Position numbers and translations under genes: made by a program. Below, in pieces: positions 47,692 to 56,655 of a stretch of 63,547 nucleotides of DNA. Position 1 is the first letter of the stretch. Each line of letters begins with the position of its first letter. Source of the DNA: Aestuariivita sp. GTDB lineage: Bacteria; Pseudomonadota; Alphaproteobacteria; Rhodobacterales; Rhodobacteraceae. The stretch lies in NCBI RefSeq assembly GCF_021404545.1, contig NZ_JAAWWD010000011.1:1-63547 (forward strand), written 5' to 3'. Under the pieces are notes generated by a model. That model was not told the origin of the DNA, searched no databases, and saw only the letters and a program-made list of their open reading frames with translations.

Positions 47692-48918
47692 TTGGATTTT
47701 GACATGTTGGGGCTGACGCCTCGCCTCGCCACCAACCTCAAAGGGCTTGGCATCACCGAACCGACACCGATCCAGACCAAAGCGATCCCCCACGTCATGA
47801 ACGGGCGCGATCTGATGGGCCTGGCCCAGACCGGCACCGGCAAGACCGCGGCCTTTGGCCTGCCTCTGCTGACCGCGCTTTTGCGGATGGAGGGGCGCCC
47901 TGCCCCCAAAACCGTGCGAGCCCTGATCCTGGCCCCCACGCGCGAGCTGGCCAAGCAGATTCAGGACAACCTGCGCGCCTATGCCGATGGTACTTCCGCG
48001 CGGATCGGGCTGGTCGTGGGCGGTGCGGGCATCAACCCCCAAATCAATCGCCTGCAACGCGGCACGGACGTTCTGGTGGCCACACCCGGTCGTTTGATCG
48101 ACCTGCTGGACCGCAAGGCCGTGCGGCTGGACCAGACCGAGTTCCTGGTGCTGGACGAGGCCGATCAGATGCTCGATCTGGGCTTCATTCACGCGCTCCG
48201 CAAGATCGCTCCGTTGCTGCGGAAGGAACGCCAGACGCTTCTGTTCTCGGCCACGATGCCCAAACAGATGAACGAACTGGCCGACACCTATCTCACCGAT
48301 CCGGTGCGCGTAGAAACGGCCCCGCCGGGCAAGCCTGCGGACAAGGTCACGCAATCGGTGCATTTCGTGGCCCAGGCCGCAAAGACCGATCTGCTGATCG
48401 AACTGTTGGACAAACACCGCGACGAGTTGGCGCTGGTCTTTTCGCGCACCAAACATGGGGCGGAGCGGCTGATGAAAGCTTTGGCCAAGGCCGGGTATGC
48501 CGCCGATTCCGTGCATGGCAACAAAAGCCAGGGCCAACGGGAACGGGCCATTCGCGCGTTCAAGTCAGGTGAGACCAAGGTTCTGGTCGCCACCGATGTG
48601 GCCGCACGGGGCCTTGATATTCCCGACGTGCGCCATGTCTATAACTATGACCTGCCCAACGTGGCCGACAATTACGTGCACCGGATCGGCCGGACCGCCC
48701 GCGCGGGCAAGGACGGCGCGGCGATTGCGTTCTGCGCACCTCAAGAAGTGAGCGAGCTGCGCGCGATCCAGAAGACGATCAAGCGCGAGATCCCGGTGGC
48801 GTCCGGGCGTCCCTGGGAAGGGGCGGAACCGAAGCCCGATCGGACTGGCAAGCCTCAGCATCGGCGCCGTCGATCCGGTGGTGGCGGTCGTGGGGGGGCG
48901 GGGCGGAAGGCGGCTTGA
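47692..48918 (+). CDS. DEAD-box RNA helicase (RhlE-like)
   Basis: 408 residues with every helicase motif: Q-motif GITEPTPIQ, I AQTGTGKTAA, Ia PTRELA, II VLDEAD, III SATMP, V ATDVAARGLD, VI HRIGRTARAG, then a Gly/Arg-rich C-terminal tail. Such helicases remodel rRNA or mRNA, often at low temperature. The start is TTG at 47692, which keeps the aromatic residue upstream of the Q-motif (MDFDMLGL). Its location inside the ribosomal cluster fits a role in ribosome assembly. Confidence 0.92.
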   Translation: MDFDMLGLTPRLATNLKGLGITEPTPIQTKAIPHVMNGRDLMGLAQTGTGKTAAFGLPLLTALLRMEGRPAPKTVRALILAPTRELAKQIQDNLRAYADGTSARIGLVVGGAGINPQINRLQRGTDVLVATPGRLIDLLDRKAVRLDQTEFLVLDEADQMLDLGFIHALRKIAPLLRKERQTLLFSATMPKQMNELADTYLTDPVRVETAPPGKPADKVTQSVHFVAQAAKTDLLIELLDKHRDELALVFSRTKHGAERLMKALAKAGYAADSVHGNKSQGQRERAIRAFKSGETKVLVATDVAARGLDIPDVRHVYNYDLPNVADNYVHRIGRTARAGKDGAAIAFCAPQEVSELRAIQKTIKREIPVASGRPWEGAEPKPDRTGKPQHRRRRSGGGGRGGAGRKAA

Positions 48919-49806
48919 GCGTCGGCCCGGTCAGAGTACTTCGGAAAGACCTGAATCGCTTGTTTGCTGTCTCCCGCTAAGGCTTGAACGCAAAAAAACG
49001 ATGCGAGATACTTCAGGGATTCCCCGAAACGCTTGAATATCAGAGACGCTTTTTGCGCATTCTCAAATCCTCAGCCGCGGCACGGTTTCCGAAAACCGGG
49101 CGGTGCCGCGGCAAGCCGCATATCTACAAACGGCGGCGACCGGCAGGCTCATCATCCGTCGACCTCTCTTGCAGCGCTCGCGCAGTTCTTTGGAAAACTC
49201 CTGTGATGCAAAGTCGATCAATATCGGCACCCAACGCTCATCCTCGTAGGTTTCTTCAAGATATGTGGCGTTCACCATGATGAACGTCTGTCTCACCCAC
49301 CGAAAAGGTACGATCCCGCGAGTGAGCACGATCCTCGCTTTCGTTGTGGTCGGCGTACGTTGCGGCTCCGGTTTGGCAATGCTTTCCGCATTCAATCCAA
49401 ATTGCCGAATGATGTGGTTTTGAGACGCCGACGCGTATCCATCAAAAACAACAACAATTCGATCAAAGCCCTATCGGCTTTTTGCTCTTCTCTGCGAAAT
49501 GCAGGGATCGGTCTTGAATGGAATACCGCTCCAATATAGCCGATCACCGACTAAACCACCGATTCCCGGGAGATTGAAACCCAGAGGGGCCTGCCAACCC
49601 TGCGTCATACGCAACAGCGGAAAGGCAACCCTGTAACAAGAACGTGCAAAGGTAGATAGATAACATGCCGTTCATAGTGTGGGGTCTTCGGCCACACCGC
49701 AAACGAATTCGCAATAACCGAATACGGTACTGCAGAATGAAATTGGGGCGTGCACAGCTTGCCGCACACGCCCCGACTTTCGTGAGAACTCAGACGAACT
49801 AGCGCC
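48919..49806. other. Gene-poor region between helicase and rpmD
   Basis: 888 bases, lower in GC than the flanks, with no recognised gene. A minus-strand frame at 49063-49395 (110 codons) has some protein-like stretches (VNATYLEETYEDERWVPI) but no good start site or known family; it could be a remnant. A small stem at 49465-49481 followed by Ts and the terminator at 49745-49774 are the only other signals. Confidence 0.5.
49745..49774 (-). terminator. Terminator after rpmD
   Basis: GGGGCGTG (49745-49752) and CACGCCCC (49767-49774) form a GC stem. On the minus strand it is followed by AATTTCATT, a modest U-rich tail. It lies 33 bases after the rpmD stop and would end the S10-spc transcript here, before the 7.7 kb break. 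Confidence 0.65.
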
Positions 49807-49995
49807 TCAGCCCTTTTCCTCGATGATCTCGACCATATGCGGGATCGAGTTGATCATGCCGCGTACGCTGGGCGTGTCTTCCAACTCGCGGGTCTTGTGC
49901 ATCTTGTTCAGGCCCAGGCCGATCAGCGTGGCGCGCTGTTTGGCGGGGCGGCGGATCGGGGAGCCGATCTGTTTGACGACGATGGTTTTTGCCAT
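49807..49995 (-). CDS. rpmD: 50S ribosomal protein L30
   Basis: 62 residues starting [20 protein letters not shown], the L30 N-terminus, ending in [10 protein letters not shown]. Start at 49995 chosen over an ATG three codons earlier by family length. It is five bases after rpsE and is the last gene before the break in the spc operon. Confidence 0.96.
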   Translation of the reverse strand: MAKTIVVKQIGSPIRRPAKQRATLIGLGLNKMHKTRELEDTPSVRGMINSIPHMVEIIEEKG

Positions 49996-50000
49996 TTGGA

Positions 50001-50576
50001 TCAAGCCTCCTCAGCCACTTGTGCGGATGTGTCCGCCGCGTCTTCGCGCTTGGGCAGGATATCGGCAACCTTCTTGCCACGACGCTGCGCAACCGAACGG
50101 GGTGATTGCTCTTTCATCAGACCGTTCATGGTGGCGCGAATCATGTTGTATGGATTCTGCGAACCGATCGACTTGGACACAACGTCCTTGATGCCCAGCA
50201 TCTCGAACACGGCCCGCATCGGACCACCTGCAATGATACCCGTCCCTTCAGGGGCGGTGCGCATCACAACCTTGCCCGCGCCATGGCGACCGTTCATGTC
50301 ATGGTGCAACGTCCGGCCTTCGCGCAGAGGCACGCGGATCATCTGACGCTTGGCTTGCTCGGTCGCTTTGCGAATCGCCTCGGGCACTTCCTTGGCCTTG
50401 CCCTTGCCAAAGCCGACACGGCCTTTCTGGTCACCGACCACGACGAGGGCGGCGAAGCCAAAGCGCTTACCACCCTTCACGGTCTTCGACACACGGTTGA
50501 TCGCGACCAGCCGGTCGGCGAATTCTGGGGCCTCGTCGCGGTCGCGGCGTCCCCGGCGGTTGTCACGTTCTGCCAT
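50001..50576 (-). CDS. rpsE: 30S ribosomal protein S5
   Basis: Small-subunit protein affecting decoding fidelity. 191 residues: double-stranded RNA-binding fold with [22 protein letters not shown] and [15 protein letters not shown], then [24 protein letters not shown]-terminal Arg/Asp-rich extension and an acidic C-terminus. Start at 50576. Confidence 0.98.
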   Translation of the reverse strand: MAERDNRRGRRDRDEAPEFADRLVAINRVSKTVKGGKRFGFAALVVVGDQKGRVGFGKGKAKEVPEAIRKATEQAKRQMIRVPLREGRTLHHDMNGRHGAGKVVMRTAPEGTGIIAGGPMRAVFEMLGIKDVVSKSIGSQNPYNMIRATMNGLMKEQSPRSVAQRRGKKVADILPKREDAADTSAQVAEEA

Positions 50577-50696
50577 CGGAGCAGTCCTTTTGTTTTGGTG
50601 GCGCGACTGGCGCCTTGGGTTGTCCAATCCTGGTGAGCCGACATGGCCCCCGGATCATCGAGGCGGATGCGCCGCCTTCATTTCTATGAACCGTGT

Positions 50697-50750
50697 GGCG
50701 GGACAAGTCCCGCCCTACGGCGTATCGTGTAGGGCGGGACTTGTCCCGCC
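50697..50750. repeat. REP-like pair, locus C
   Basis: GGCGGGACAAGTCCCGCCCTACG (50697-50719) and GTAGGGCGGGACTTGTCCCGCC (50729-50750) face each other across nine bases. The pair sits in the 181-base rplR-rpsE gap inside the spc operon, so it is transcribed and could form a strong mRNA structure there. Confidence 0.8.
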
Positions 50751-50757
50751 GACCCGG

Positions 50758-51117
50758 TCAGATCTTGAGCCCACCTTCACGCGCGGCATCGGCCAAAGCC
50801 TTCACCTTGCCATGAAAGAGAAACCCGCCGCGGTCGAAATAGGCTTCCTCCACCCCCGCTTTCTTGGCGCGTTCGGCGATGGCGGTGCCCACTTTGCTCG
50901 CCGCGTCGACATTGTTCTTGCCCACAACGCCCAGATCCTTTTCCAGGGTCGAGGCCGAAGCCAATGTCACACCGCGTACGTCATCAATGAGCTGCACGGA
51001 GATATTCTTGTTCGAACGGTGAACGCTGAGGCGTGCGCGCCCCGCATTCACTTTGCGAAGTTTGTTCCGAACGCGCAGACGGCGCTTCAGAAACAGGGTT
51101 CTTTTGCTGTTTGCCAT
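50758..51117 (-). CDS. rplR: 50S ribosomal protein L18
   Basis: 5S rRNA-binding protein, 119 residues ([23 protein letters not shown]-terminal [26 protein letters not shown]). It is followed at eight bases by the REP pair of locus C. Confidence 0.97.
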   Translation of the reverse strand: MANSKRTLFLKRRLRVRNKLRKVNAGRARLSVHRSNKNISVQLIDDVRGVTLASASTLEKDLGVVGKNNVDAASKVGTAIAERAKKAGVEEAYFDRGGFLFHGKVKALADAAREGGLKI

Positions 51118-51128
51118 GTCTTGCGTCC

Positions 51129-51662
51129 TTACTTCTTCTTACCTTCCTTACGGAAGATATACTCGTCCTTGTAGCGGATCCCTTTGCCTTTGTAGGGCTC
51201 GGGCGCGCGCCACTTGCGAATGTTGGCGGCCACTTCGCCGACCTGTTGCTGGTCGATACCTTCGACAACAATCTGAGTCTGCTTGGGCGCTGTGATTGTT
51301 ACGCCGTCGGGTGCCACAAAGTCCACGTCATGGCTATAGCCCAGGTTCAGCTTCAGGGTGTTGCCCTGCATCTGCGCCCTGTAGCCCACGCCGGTGATCT
51401 CAAGCTCTTTCTTGAAACCATCGGTCACGCCGGTCACCAGGTTCTGCACCATGGTCCGCGACATACCCCATTGTTGAAGGGCGCGCTTGGATTTCCCGCG
51501 CGGATCGATCTGGACGACATTGTCTTCGACGGTGATCGTCACATCGTCGGTTGCAGTAAAGCTACGGGTGCCCTTGGGCCCTTTCACTTCAACGGTCTGG
51601 CCGGACACATTGGCGCTGACGCCACTGGGCAGCTCGACCGGTTTTTTACCAATACGAGACAT
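51129..51662 (-). CDS. rplF: 50S ribosomal protein L6
   Basis: 177 residues, with two related alpha-beta domains, starting [15 protein letters not shown] and ending with the C-terminal signature [23 protein letters not shown]. Eleven bases separate it from rplR. Confidence 0.98.
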   Translation of the reverse strand: MSRIGKKPVELPSGVSANVSGQTVEVKGPKGTRSFTATDDVTITVEDNVVQIDPRGKSKRALQQWGMSRTMVQNLVTGVTDGFKKELEITGVGYRAQMQGNTLKLNLGYSHDVDFVAPDGVTITAPKQTQIVVEGIDQQQVGEVAANIRKWRAPEPYKGKGIRYKDEYIFRKEGKKK

Positions 51663-51673
51663 GCTAACGCTCC

Positions 51674-52066
51674 TTAGAAGACCGTGCAGAGCACTTCGCC
51701 GCCAACATTCTGGCTGCGCGCACTTGCATCCGACATCACACCCTTGGGGGTGGAGACAATCGACACACCCAGGCCCTGACGCACCGTGGGGATGTCCTTG
51801 ACGCCCATGTAAACGCGACGACCGGGTGTCGAGACCCGTTTCAATTCGCGAATGACAGGAGTGCCATCGTAGTATTTCAGGCTAATCTCGATGGCCGGGT
51901 GACCGTCGGCCCCCGTGGTCGCCTCATAGCCGCGAATGTAACCCTCATCCGCCAGCACATCGAGAACCCAGCCACGCAGCTTGGACGCCGGCGTGATCAC
52001 GGTGGATTTGCCGCGCATCTGAGCGTTACGGATACGGGTGAGCATATCGCCGATTGGATCGTTCAT
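51674..52066 (-). CDS. rpsH: 30S ribosomal protein S8
   Basis: 130 residues; central-domain 16S rRNA binder and, in some bacteria, the translational repressor of the spc operon. [21 protein letters not shown] at the start; C-terminal [27 protein letters not shown]. Confidence 0.98.
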   Translation of the reverse strand: MNDPIGDMLTRIRNAQMRGKSTVITPASKLRGWVLDVLADEGYIRGYEATTGADGHPAIEISLKYYDGTPVIRELKRVSTPGRRVYMGVKDIPTVRQGLGVSIVSTPKGVMSDASARSQNVGGEVLCTVF

Positions 52067-52079
52067 ATCATACCCTCCC

Positions 52080-52385
52080 TTACCAGCTCGACTTGACCAT
52101 GCCGGGGATCTGGCCGTTTGAGCCCAGGTCCCGCAGCGCGATCCGCGAGATTTTCAGTTTACGGTAATACGCATGCGGCCGACCCGTCAGCTGGCACCGA
52201 TTGTGCAGCCGGGTGGGCGACGAATTGCGCGGCAGTTTCGCAAGCTTGAGGCGCGCCTTGAAACGCTCTTCCATAGGCTTGCTTTCGTCATTCGCGATCT
52301 CTTTCAGCTCAGCGCGTTTGGCAGCGTATTTCTCCACCAGGCGCTGACGCTTCTTTTCGCGTTCGATCATGGATTTCTTAGCCAT
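52080..52385 (-). CDS. rpsN: 30S ribosomal protein S14 (zinc-independent form)
   Basis: 101 residues, the long form without the zinc-binding Cys ribbon, ending in [38 protein letters not shown]-type sequence. Standard position between rplE and rpsH. Confidence 0.98.
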   Translation of the reverse strand: MAKKSMIEREKKRQRLVEKYAAKRAELKEIANDESKPMEERFKARLKLAKLPRNSSPTRLHNRCQLTGRPHAYYRKLKISRIALRDLGSNGQIPGMVKSSW

Positions 52386-52407
52386 ATCTCTTCTCTCTCC
52401 CTCCGCT

Positions 52408-52971
52408 TCAGCTGTTGAAGGGCATGTTGAAATGCTTCAACAGCGCCTTGGCTTCAGCGTCGGTGTTCGCTGTGGTGGTGATCACGATGTCCAGGCCCCA
52501 AACCTCATCGACCTTGTCAAAGTCGATCTCGGGGAAGACGATGTGTTCCTTCATGCCCATGGCATAGTTGCCACGCCCATCAAAGCTTTTGCCGGACACG
52601 CCGCGAAAGTCGCGGACACGGGGCAAGGCGATGGTGATCAGACGATCCAGGAATTCATACATCCGGTCGCCGCGCAGGGTGACCTTGGCACCCAACGGCA
52701 TGTCTTCGCGGACGCGGAAACCGGCGATGGATTTCTTGGCCTTGGTGGTCAGGGCCTGCTGGCCTGCGATCTTGGTCAGATCCTCGACAGCAGATTTGGC
52801 CTTCTTGGAATCCCGGACCGCCTCGGCGCCGCACCCGATATTCAGCACAATCTTGTCCAGACGCGGGATCTGCATATCGTTCTTATAACCGAACTCTTCT
52901 TTCAGAGCGGCCCGCATGCTGTCACGATACTGCGCCTTCAGACGCGGGGTATAGGTTGCTGCATCAAGCAT
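52408..52971 (-). CDS. rplE: 50S ribosomal protein L5
   Basis: 187 residues; binds 5S rRNA and contacts the P-site tRNA. Conserved [34 protein letters not shown] and the C-terminal [20 protein letters not shown]. The start codon shares one base with the rplX stop. Confidence 0.98.
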   Translation of the reverse strand: MLDAATYTPRLKAQYRDSMRAALKEEFGYKNDMQIPRLDKIVLNIGCGAEAVRDSKKAKSAVEDLTKIAGQQALTTKAKKSIAGFRVREDMPLGAKVTLRGDRMYEFLDRLITIALPRVRDFRGVSGKSFDGRGNYAMGMKEHIVFPEIDFDKVDEVWGLDIVITTTANTDAEAKALLKHFNMPFNS

Positions 52972-53276
52972 CAGATCACGTCTCCCGTGGTCTTTGCGAA
53001 CCGGACTTTCTTGTCCTCTTCCATGCGGAAGCCAACGCGGGTCGGTTTGCCATTGCTGTCCATCAGAGCGATGTTGGAAAGGTCAACCGGCATCGCCTTG
53101 GGGATACGCCCCCCCTGGCTCTGTTGGCTTTGACGGGTATGCCGGATGGCCATATTGATGCCGTCGACGACCGCTTTTCCGGATCTGGGATCGACAGAAA
53201 GGATCTCGCCTTCCTTGCCCTTATCCTTGCCTGCAAGCACGATGACCTTGTCACCTTTTTTGAGTTTAGCCGCCAT
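52971..53276 (-). CDS. rplX: 50S ribosomal protein L24
   Basis: 101 residues; assembly initiator of the large subunit with a KOW motif ([23 protein letters not shown]). It overlaps rplN and rplE by one base on each side. Confidence 0.98.
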   Translation of the reverse strand: MAAKLKKGDKVIVLAGKDKGKEGEILSVDPRSGKAVVDGINMAIRHTRQSQQSQGGRIPKAMPVDLSNIALMDSNGKPTRVGFRMEEDKKVRFAKTTGDVI

Positions 53277-53644
53277 CAGAGCACCTCCGGAGCCAGCGAG
53301 ATGATCTTCATGAAGTTCTTGCCGCGCAGCTCACGCACAACTGGGCCGAAGATCCGTGTGCCCACGGGTTCATTGTTGTTGTTGAGGATCACAGCGGCGT
53401 TCCGGTCAAACCGGATCGCGGTGCCGTCTTCACGACGGACTTCCTTGGCGGTACGTACGACGACGGCCTTGCGGACATCGCCTTTCTTGACGCGGCCGCG
53501 CGGGATGGCTTCCTTGACCGACACGACAATGATGTCGCCGACGGATGCGTATTTACGCTTGGAACCACCCAGGACCTTGATGCACTGAACACGGCGTGCG
53601 CCGGAATTGTCAGCGACATCCAGATTGGTCTGCATCTGGATCAT
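53276..53644 (-). CDS. rplN: 50S ribosomal protein L14
   Basis: 122 residues, [27 protein letters not shown] start, typical L14 barrel with [17 protein letters not shown]. It lies 77 bases after rpsQ and is translationally coupled to rplX. Confidence 0.98.
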   Translation of the reverse strand: MIQMQTNLDVADNSGARRVQCIKVLGGSKRKYASVGDIIVVSVKEAIPRGRVKKGDVRKAVVVRTAKEVRREDGTAIRFDRNAAVILNNNNEPVGTRIFGPVVRELRGKNFMKIISLAPEVL

Positions 53645-53721
53645 GTAGGTTACTCCCGACCTTTGGGGGGCATCATTGCCTTGTCCCCAGGGTTTCGCTC
53701 AAACCGAAAGGTTTTGGCGGC

Positions 53722-53952
53722 TTACGCCTCCAGAACCTCCCAGCGTTTCGTCTTGGATTTTGGTGCACATTCGATGATGCGAACGGTGTCACCCACCTTG
53801 AAGGTGTTCTGTTCATCGTGAGCCCGGTATTTCTTGGACTTACGGATGGTCTTTTTCAGAACCGGGTGCGTGAAACGGCGTTCCACCGACACGGTCACGG
53901 TTTGGGCGTTTGCGTCGGAGGTCACGACGCCAGACAGGATACGCTTGGGCAT
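53722..53952 (-). CDS. rpsQ: 30S ribosomal protein S17
   Basis: 76 residues, [27 protein letters not shown] start with the OB-fold signature [18 protein letters not shown]. Eleven bases after rpmC. Confidence 0.98.
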   Translation of the reverse strand: MPKRILSGVVTSDANAQTVTVSVERRFTHPVLKKTIRKSKKYRAHDEQNTFKVGDTVRIIECAPKSKTKRWEVLEA

Positions 53953-53963
53953 CTATGCTCTCC

Positions 53964-54167
53964 TTATTCGCTGGCCGCTGCTGCGGCCTTTTCGTTCAGA
54001 ATGGTCTTCACGCGGGCGGCATTGCGGCGGGCCGCCTTGATCCCGGCTGTGTTTTCGAGTTGGCCTGTGGCCTGCTGAAAACGCAGGTTGAAGCTTTCTT
54101 TTTTCAGGTTGGCAAGATCTTCCCGAAGCTGATCGGGCGTCTTGTCACGCAGTTCATTGGCTTTCAT
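53964..54167 (-). CDS. rpmC: 50S ribosomal protein L29
   Basis: 67 residues, two-helix protein near the exit tunnel ([23 protein letters not shown], ending AAAAASE). Start at 54167; the open frame upstream is unrelated. Usually it directly follows rplP; here a 3.36 kb segment separates them, so it and the downstream genes need a promoter in or after that segment. Confidence 0.97.
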   Translation of the reverse strand: MKANELRDKTPDQLREDLANLKKESFNLRFQQATGQLENTAGIKAARRNAARVKTILNEKAAAAASE

Positions 54168-54297
54168 TGCCGTCGTCCTTTCAACATCACTGGCGGGCCG
54201 CGATAATCGCGTCACCCTGATTCCAGTGGAGGTCATGATGAAGAGGCCACTTACGACCCCTTCGCACATAAAGCAACCCCTATGTCAGATTGACCAA

Positions 54298-54678
54298 TCA
54301 GAATTTTCTAAGACGCTGTGCGAACCACGTTCTTAGACCTTCAAAGTCAAGCGATCGATCAGCGACTGATACGACCAAATCGTCGATCGGCTCTGCATCC
54401 GAAATCGCTAGCTCATAGCCGCTGCGGGAAATGAGAAGTTCGACCAGCAGCCAAGCAGTCCGCTTGTTGCCGTCGACGAAACCGTGATTGCTGACGACCG
54501 AATGCAACGGCGCTGCAGCTTTTGCCGAGAGTGGACGATGGTATCCGGAGCAAGGACGTGCCAGAGCAGACTCAATAAGGTGCAAGCTGGTTACACCATC
54601 GCGACCACCATAGGTTAAAGCTTCCTCATGCGCTGTGAGCGCATCTGCCAGCGTTACACTGTAATGGCGGTTACCGAT
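54298..54678 (-). CDS. doc: Doc-type (Fic/death-on-curing) toxin, start unresolved
   Basis: The frame encodes a nearly complete Doc-like domain: HYSVTLADALTAHEEALTYGG, HLIESALARP, then the active-site motif HGFVDGNKRTAW. Doc proteins phosphorylate EF-Tu. The conserved part extends upstream of the first usable TTG (54585), yet between it and an in-frame TGA at 54684-54682 there is no ATG, GTG or TTG; only ATC (54678) or CTG (54651) could serve. Translation might instead come from a frameshift out of the overlapping upstream ORF, or the gene may be damaged. Coordinates mark the open frame. Confidence 0.7.
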   Translation of the reverse strand: MGNRHYSVTLADALTAHEEALTYGGRDGVTSLHLIESALARPCSGYHRPLSAKAAAPLHSVVSNHGFVDGNKRTAWLLVELLISRSGYELAISDAEPIDDLVVSVADRSLDFEGLRTWFAQRLRKF

Positions 54679-54856
54679 CTTTCAGGCGCTCCAACGCCGC
54701 ACTGCGTTTTTTGGAGGCTAACTTGAGAGCAGCTTCTGATTTTTTGCTTTTCTTGGAGACAATCGAACCCGTCCCGACAGACACAAACCGTCCTGTCCGA
54801 GCATCGCGAGCGACCCAACCACCTTTTACAGGTTTTTTTGTAGCAGCCTGTGACAT
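54671..54856 (-). CDS. Small basic protein, likely antitoxin partner of Doc
   Basis: 61 residues with the segment VARDARTGRFVSVGTG followed by a Ser/Lys-rich tail ending ALERLKDR. The D-x-x-TGRFV pattern is common in short proteins encoded just before Doc/Fic toxins. Its stop lies inside the start of the doc frame, the usual overlap in toxin-antitoxin operons. The start at 54856 (MSQAATKK) has a weak GGAAA site; an upstream frame to 55015 is not coding. Role inferred from position. Confidence 0.6.
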   Translation of the reverse strand: MSQAATKKPVKGGWVARDARTGRFVSVGTGSIVSKKSKKSEAALKLASKKRSAALERLKDR

Positions 54857-54924
54857 GATCGATGTGTTTCCCAAAAAGCTAAGACCCGTCATATCATTAT
54901 AGATCGCTAAGGAATCAAGATGTC

Positions 54925-55548
54925 TTAACTGTCCCACCTGTAGTTGAAGCTGATGCTGATCCGGTCGTCTTCGGACTGGTTCATCGGCACCTCGTGCCTG
55001 AGCCAGCTTTCCCACATCAGCACATCGCCCGGTTCGGGGGCAATATAGATGAAGGGCCTGAGTTCGCGGCGCGCGTCTTTGATCCGTGCGGGGGCTGCCA
55101 TCATCATGGCGTGACGCGGGTCTTCCAGTTTCAGCGCCCCGGCCCCGTCGGGAACGGTCACATAGGTGGTGCCCGAGATCACCGAATGCGGATGGATATG
55201 GCTGGAATGCGTGCCGCCTTCGGGCAGGATGTTGATCCAGAGATCCTCGAGCTTCAGATCGCGCCCATCGAGGTCGAACTCCAGATCCTTCACGAAGGCC
55301 GCGACATGGGCATCAAGCGCTTTGACCAGATCGGCAAAGATCGGGAACCGCCAGGGCAGATCGGTGAGCGAGGCATAGGATGTATAGCCGGGATAGCCGT
55401 TTTCCTCGGACCACGCCTGCCCCGCCTCGTCATCTTCGGCGATCGAGTAACAGGAGGCTTCGAGTTCGCTTGGGTCGAGGGCGTCGCCGAAATCAAAGAG
55501 ATTTGCGCGGTAAAGACGAGTCACGAAAAGGGAAGAGATATCGGCCAT
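54925..55548 (-). CDS. Putative 2OG-Fe(II) oxygenase (TIGR02466-like)
   Basis: 207 residues. The double-stranded beta-helix core shows the HPHSVISGTTYVTVP stretch (about 120-134), a downstream WESWLRHEV His near 187, and the Arg in DDRISISFNYRW expected to bind 2-oxoglutarate. The family is described as a putative 2OG-Fe(II) oxygenase of unknown substrate. AAGAGG precedes ATG 55548. It lies in the interrupted S10 operon, on the same strand as rplP (L16) and rpmC, with the muramidase gene divergent. Confidence 0.8.
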   Translation of the reverse strand: MADISSLFVTRLYRANLFDFGDALDPSELEASCYSIAEDDEAGQAWSEENGYPGYTSYASLTDLPWRFPIFADLVKALDAHVAAFVKDLEFDLDGRDLKLEDLWINILPEGGTHSSHIHPHSVISGTTYVTVPDGAGALKLEDPRHAMMMAAPARIKDARRELRPFIYIAPEPGDVLMWESWLRHEVPMNQSEDDRISISFNYRWDS

Positions 55549-55629
55549 GCGCGCCTCTTACCGCGCGTGCGGGCGAACGGAAAGCCTGTCGGCAAGCTTT
55601 CGTCAACCTTGATCTGGCACAGTGAGCCG

Positions 55630-56349
55630 ATGCGTGTTGATCTGTTGCGATATGTGGCCGGGCTTTGGATGTGCCTGATCTGGCCTGCCCTGGCATCTGC
55701 AGAAGCTGTGCCGCTGATGACGGATCGCCAGCCGCTCTTTTCGCTGGCCCCAAGCGTATCTGCGCCCAGGGGCAGCGCCAGCCTGTTCGCCGGTCGGGGA
55801 GAGGCCAGCCTGTTCGCCCCCTGGCCGGAGGCGCTGGCCGTGCCCCTGCCCGCCCGCCTGTCGCGGGCCGGTGCCGATGCGGCAAGACGCATCCGCGATC
55901 TGATCGCCAAGGCCGAAGCCGGGCCCGATGGCTATGATGCGGTGCAGTGGGGTGCGCGCATCCCTCCGCCGCAGCGGCCCACCCGCCTGACCCTGGCCCA
56001 GATCGATCAATGGATCCGCGACACTCCGAACCAACCCCATGCAATTGGACGATATCAGTTCATCCCCAAGACGCTGCGCTGGCTTGTGGCGCGGCTTGGC
56101 CTGCCGCCGGAAACACGGTTCACGCCCGGCATCCAGGATCGGCTGGCCAATCTCCTCCTCGCCGATGCGGGACTGGAGGCCGCGCTGAGTGGCGAGATGG
56201 ATCAGCGCACCTTCATGCGCAACCTGGCCAGGACCTGGGCCGGGTTTCCCCTGCCAAATGGTCAGTCCTATTACGAAGGGTTTGCGGGCAACAAGGCCAC
56301 GATGAGCTGGCAAAAATTCGAAGCGCGGATCGCGCGGATCTTGTCGTAG
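55630..56349 (+). CDS. Secreted muramidase (phage lambda lysozyme-like fold)
   Basis: 239 residues with a signal peptide (1-24). The C-terminal 140 residues resemble lambda-type endolysin/GH104 proteins: IAKAEAGPDGYDAV with a candidate catalytic Glu near residue 101, and AIGRYQFIPKTLRWLVARLGL near 140, later RTWAGFPLPNGQSYYEG. It probably cleaves peptidoglycan in the periplasm. It runs opposite to the surrounding ribosomal genes. Its TAG stop lies within the REP element at 56345-56372. Confidence 0.75.
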   Translation: MRVDLLRYVAGLWMCLIWPALASAEAVPLMTDRQPLFSLAPSVSAPRGSASLFAGRGEASLFAPWPEALAVPLPARLSRAGADAARRIRDLIAKAEAGPDGYDAVQWGARIPPPQRPTRLTLAQIDQWIRDTPNQPHAIGRYQFIPKTLRWLVARLGLPPETRFTPGIQDRLANLLLADAGLEAALSGEMDQRTFMRNLARTWAGFPLPNGQSYYEGFAGNKATMSWQKFEARIARILS

Positions 56350-56372
56350 GGCGGGACTTGTCCCGCCCTACG
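56345..56372. repeat. REP-like element, locus D (single long unit)
   Basis: CGTAGGGCGGGACTTGTCCCGCCCTACG is a 28-base near-perfect palindrome combining both arm types of loci A-C. Its TAG (56347-56349) is the stop codon of the muramidase gene. Confidence 0.8.
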
Positions 56373-56655
56373 GGAAAGAAGACTCCCCGCCGGATGGCTC
56401 CAGCTGGAGGCCTCAATTCTCAACCGTGCGGGGCCCGCAGGACTTCGCATACAATTTCCGCAAGCCAATTTCGTCTCAAAAGACGTCTTGACTTTGCGGC
56501 GATCACAACGCCGTTTGTTGGATGTTTCTTTTCAAAGATATTGTTCGACCGCGCCAGCAGTCCTTGACACCGGTTGGCTGACGCTCGTTTATTCAATGGC
56601 AAATAGAACATGCATTCTAAATTTCAAACGCCAAGCAAACCGCCGGGAGCCTCAC
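56350..56655. other. Region after muramidase holding REP and left direct repeat
   Basis: 306 bases without a gene: REP element D, then the left copy of a 69-nt direct repeat (56378-56446), then AT-richer sequence that begins the foreign segment. A short frame from 56488 merges with the decayed gene below and has no separate support. Confidence 0.55.
56378..56446 (+). repeat. 69-nt imperfect direct repeat, left copy
   Basis: Aligns without gaps to 57427-57495 with 52 of 69 positions identical, including GGCCCGCAGG and GCCGGAT blocks. The hairpin present in the right copy has decayed here. The two copies bracket the AT-rich decayed gene. Confidence 0.7.
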
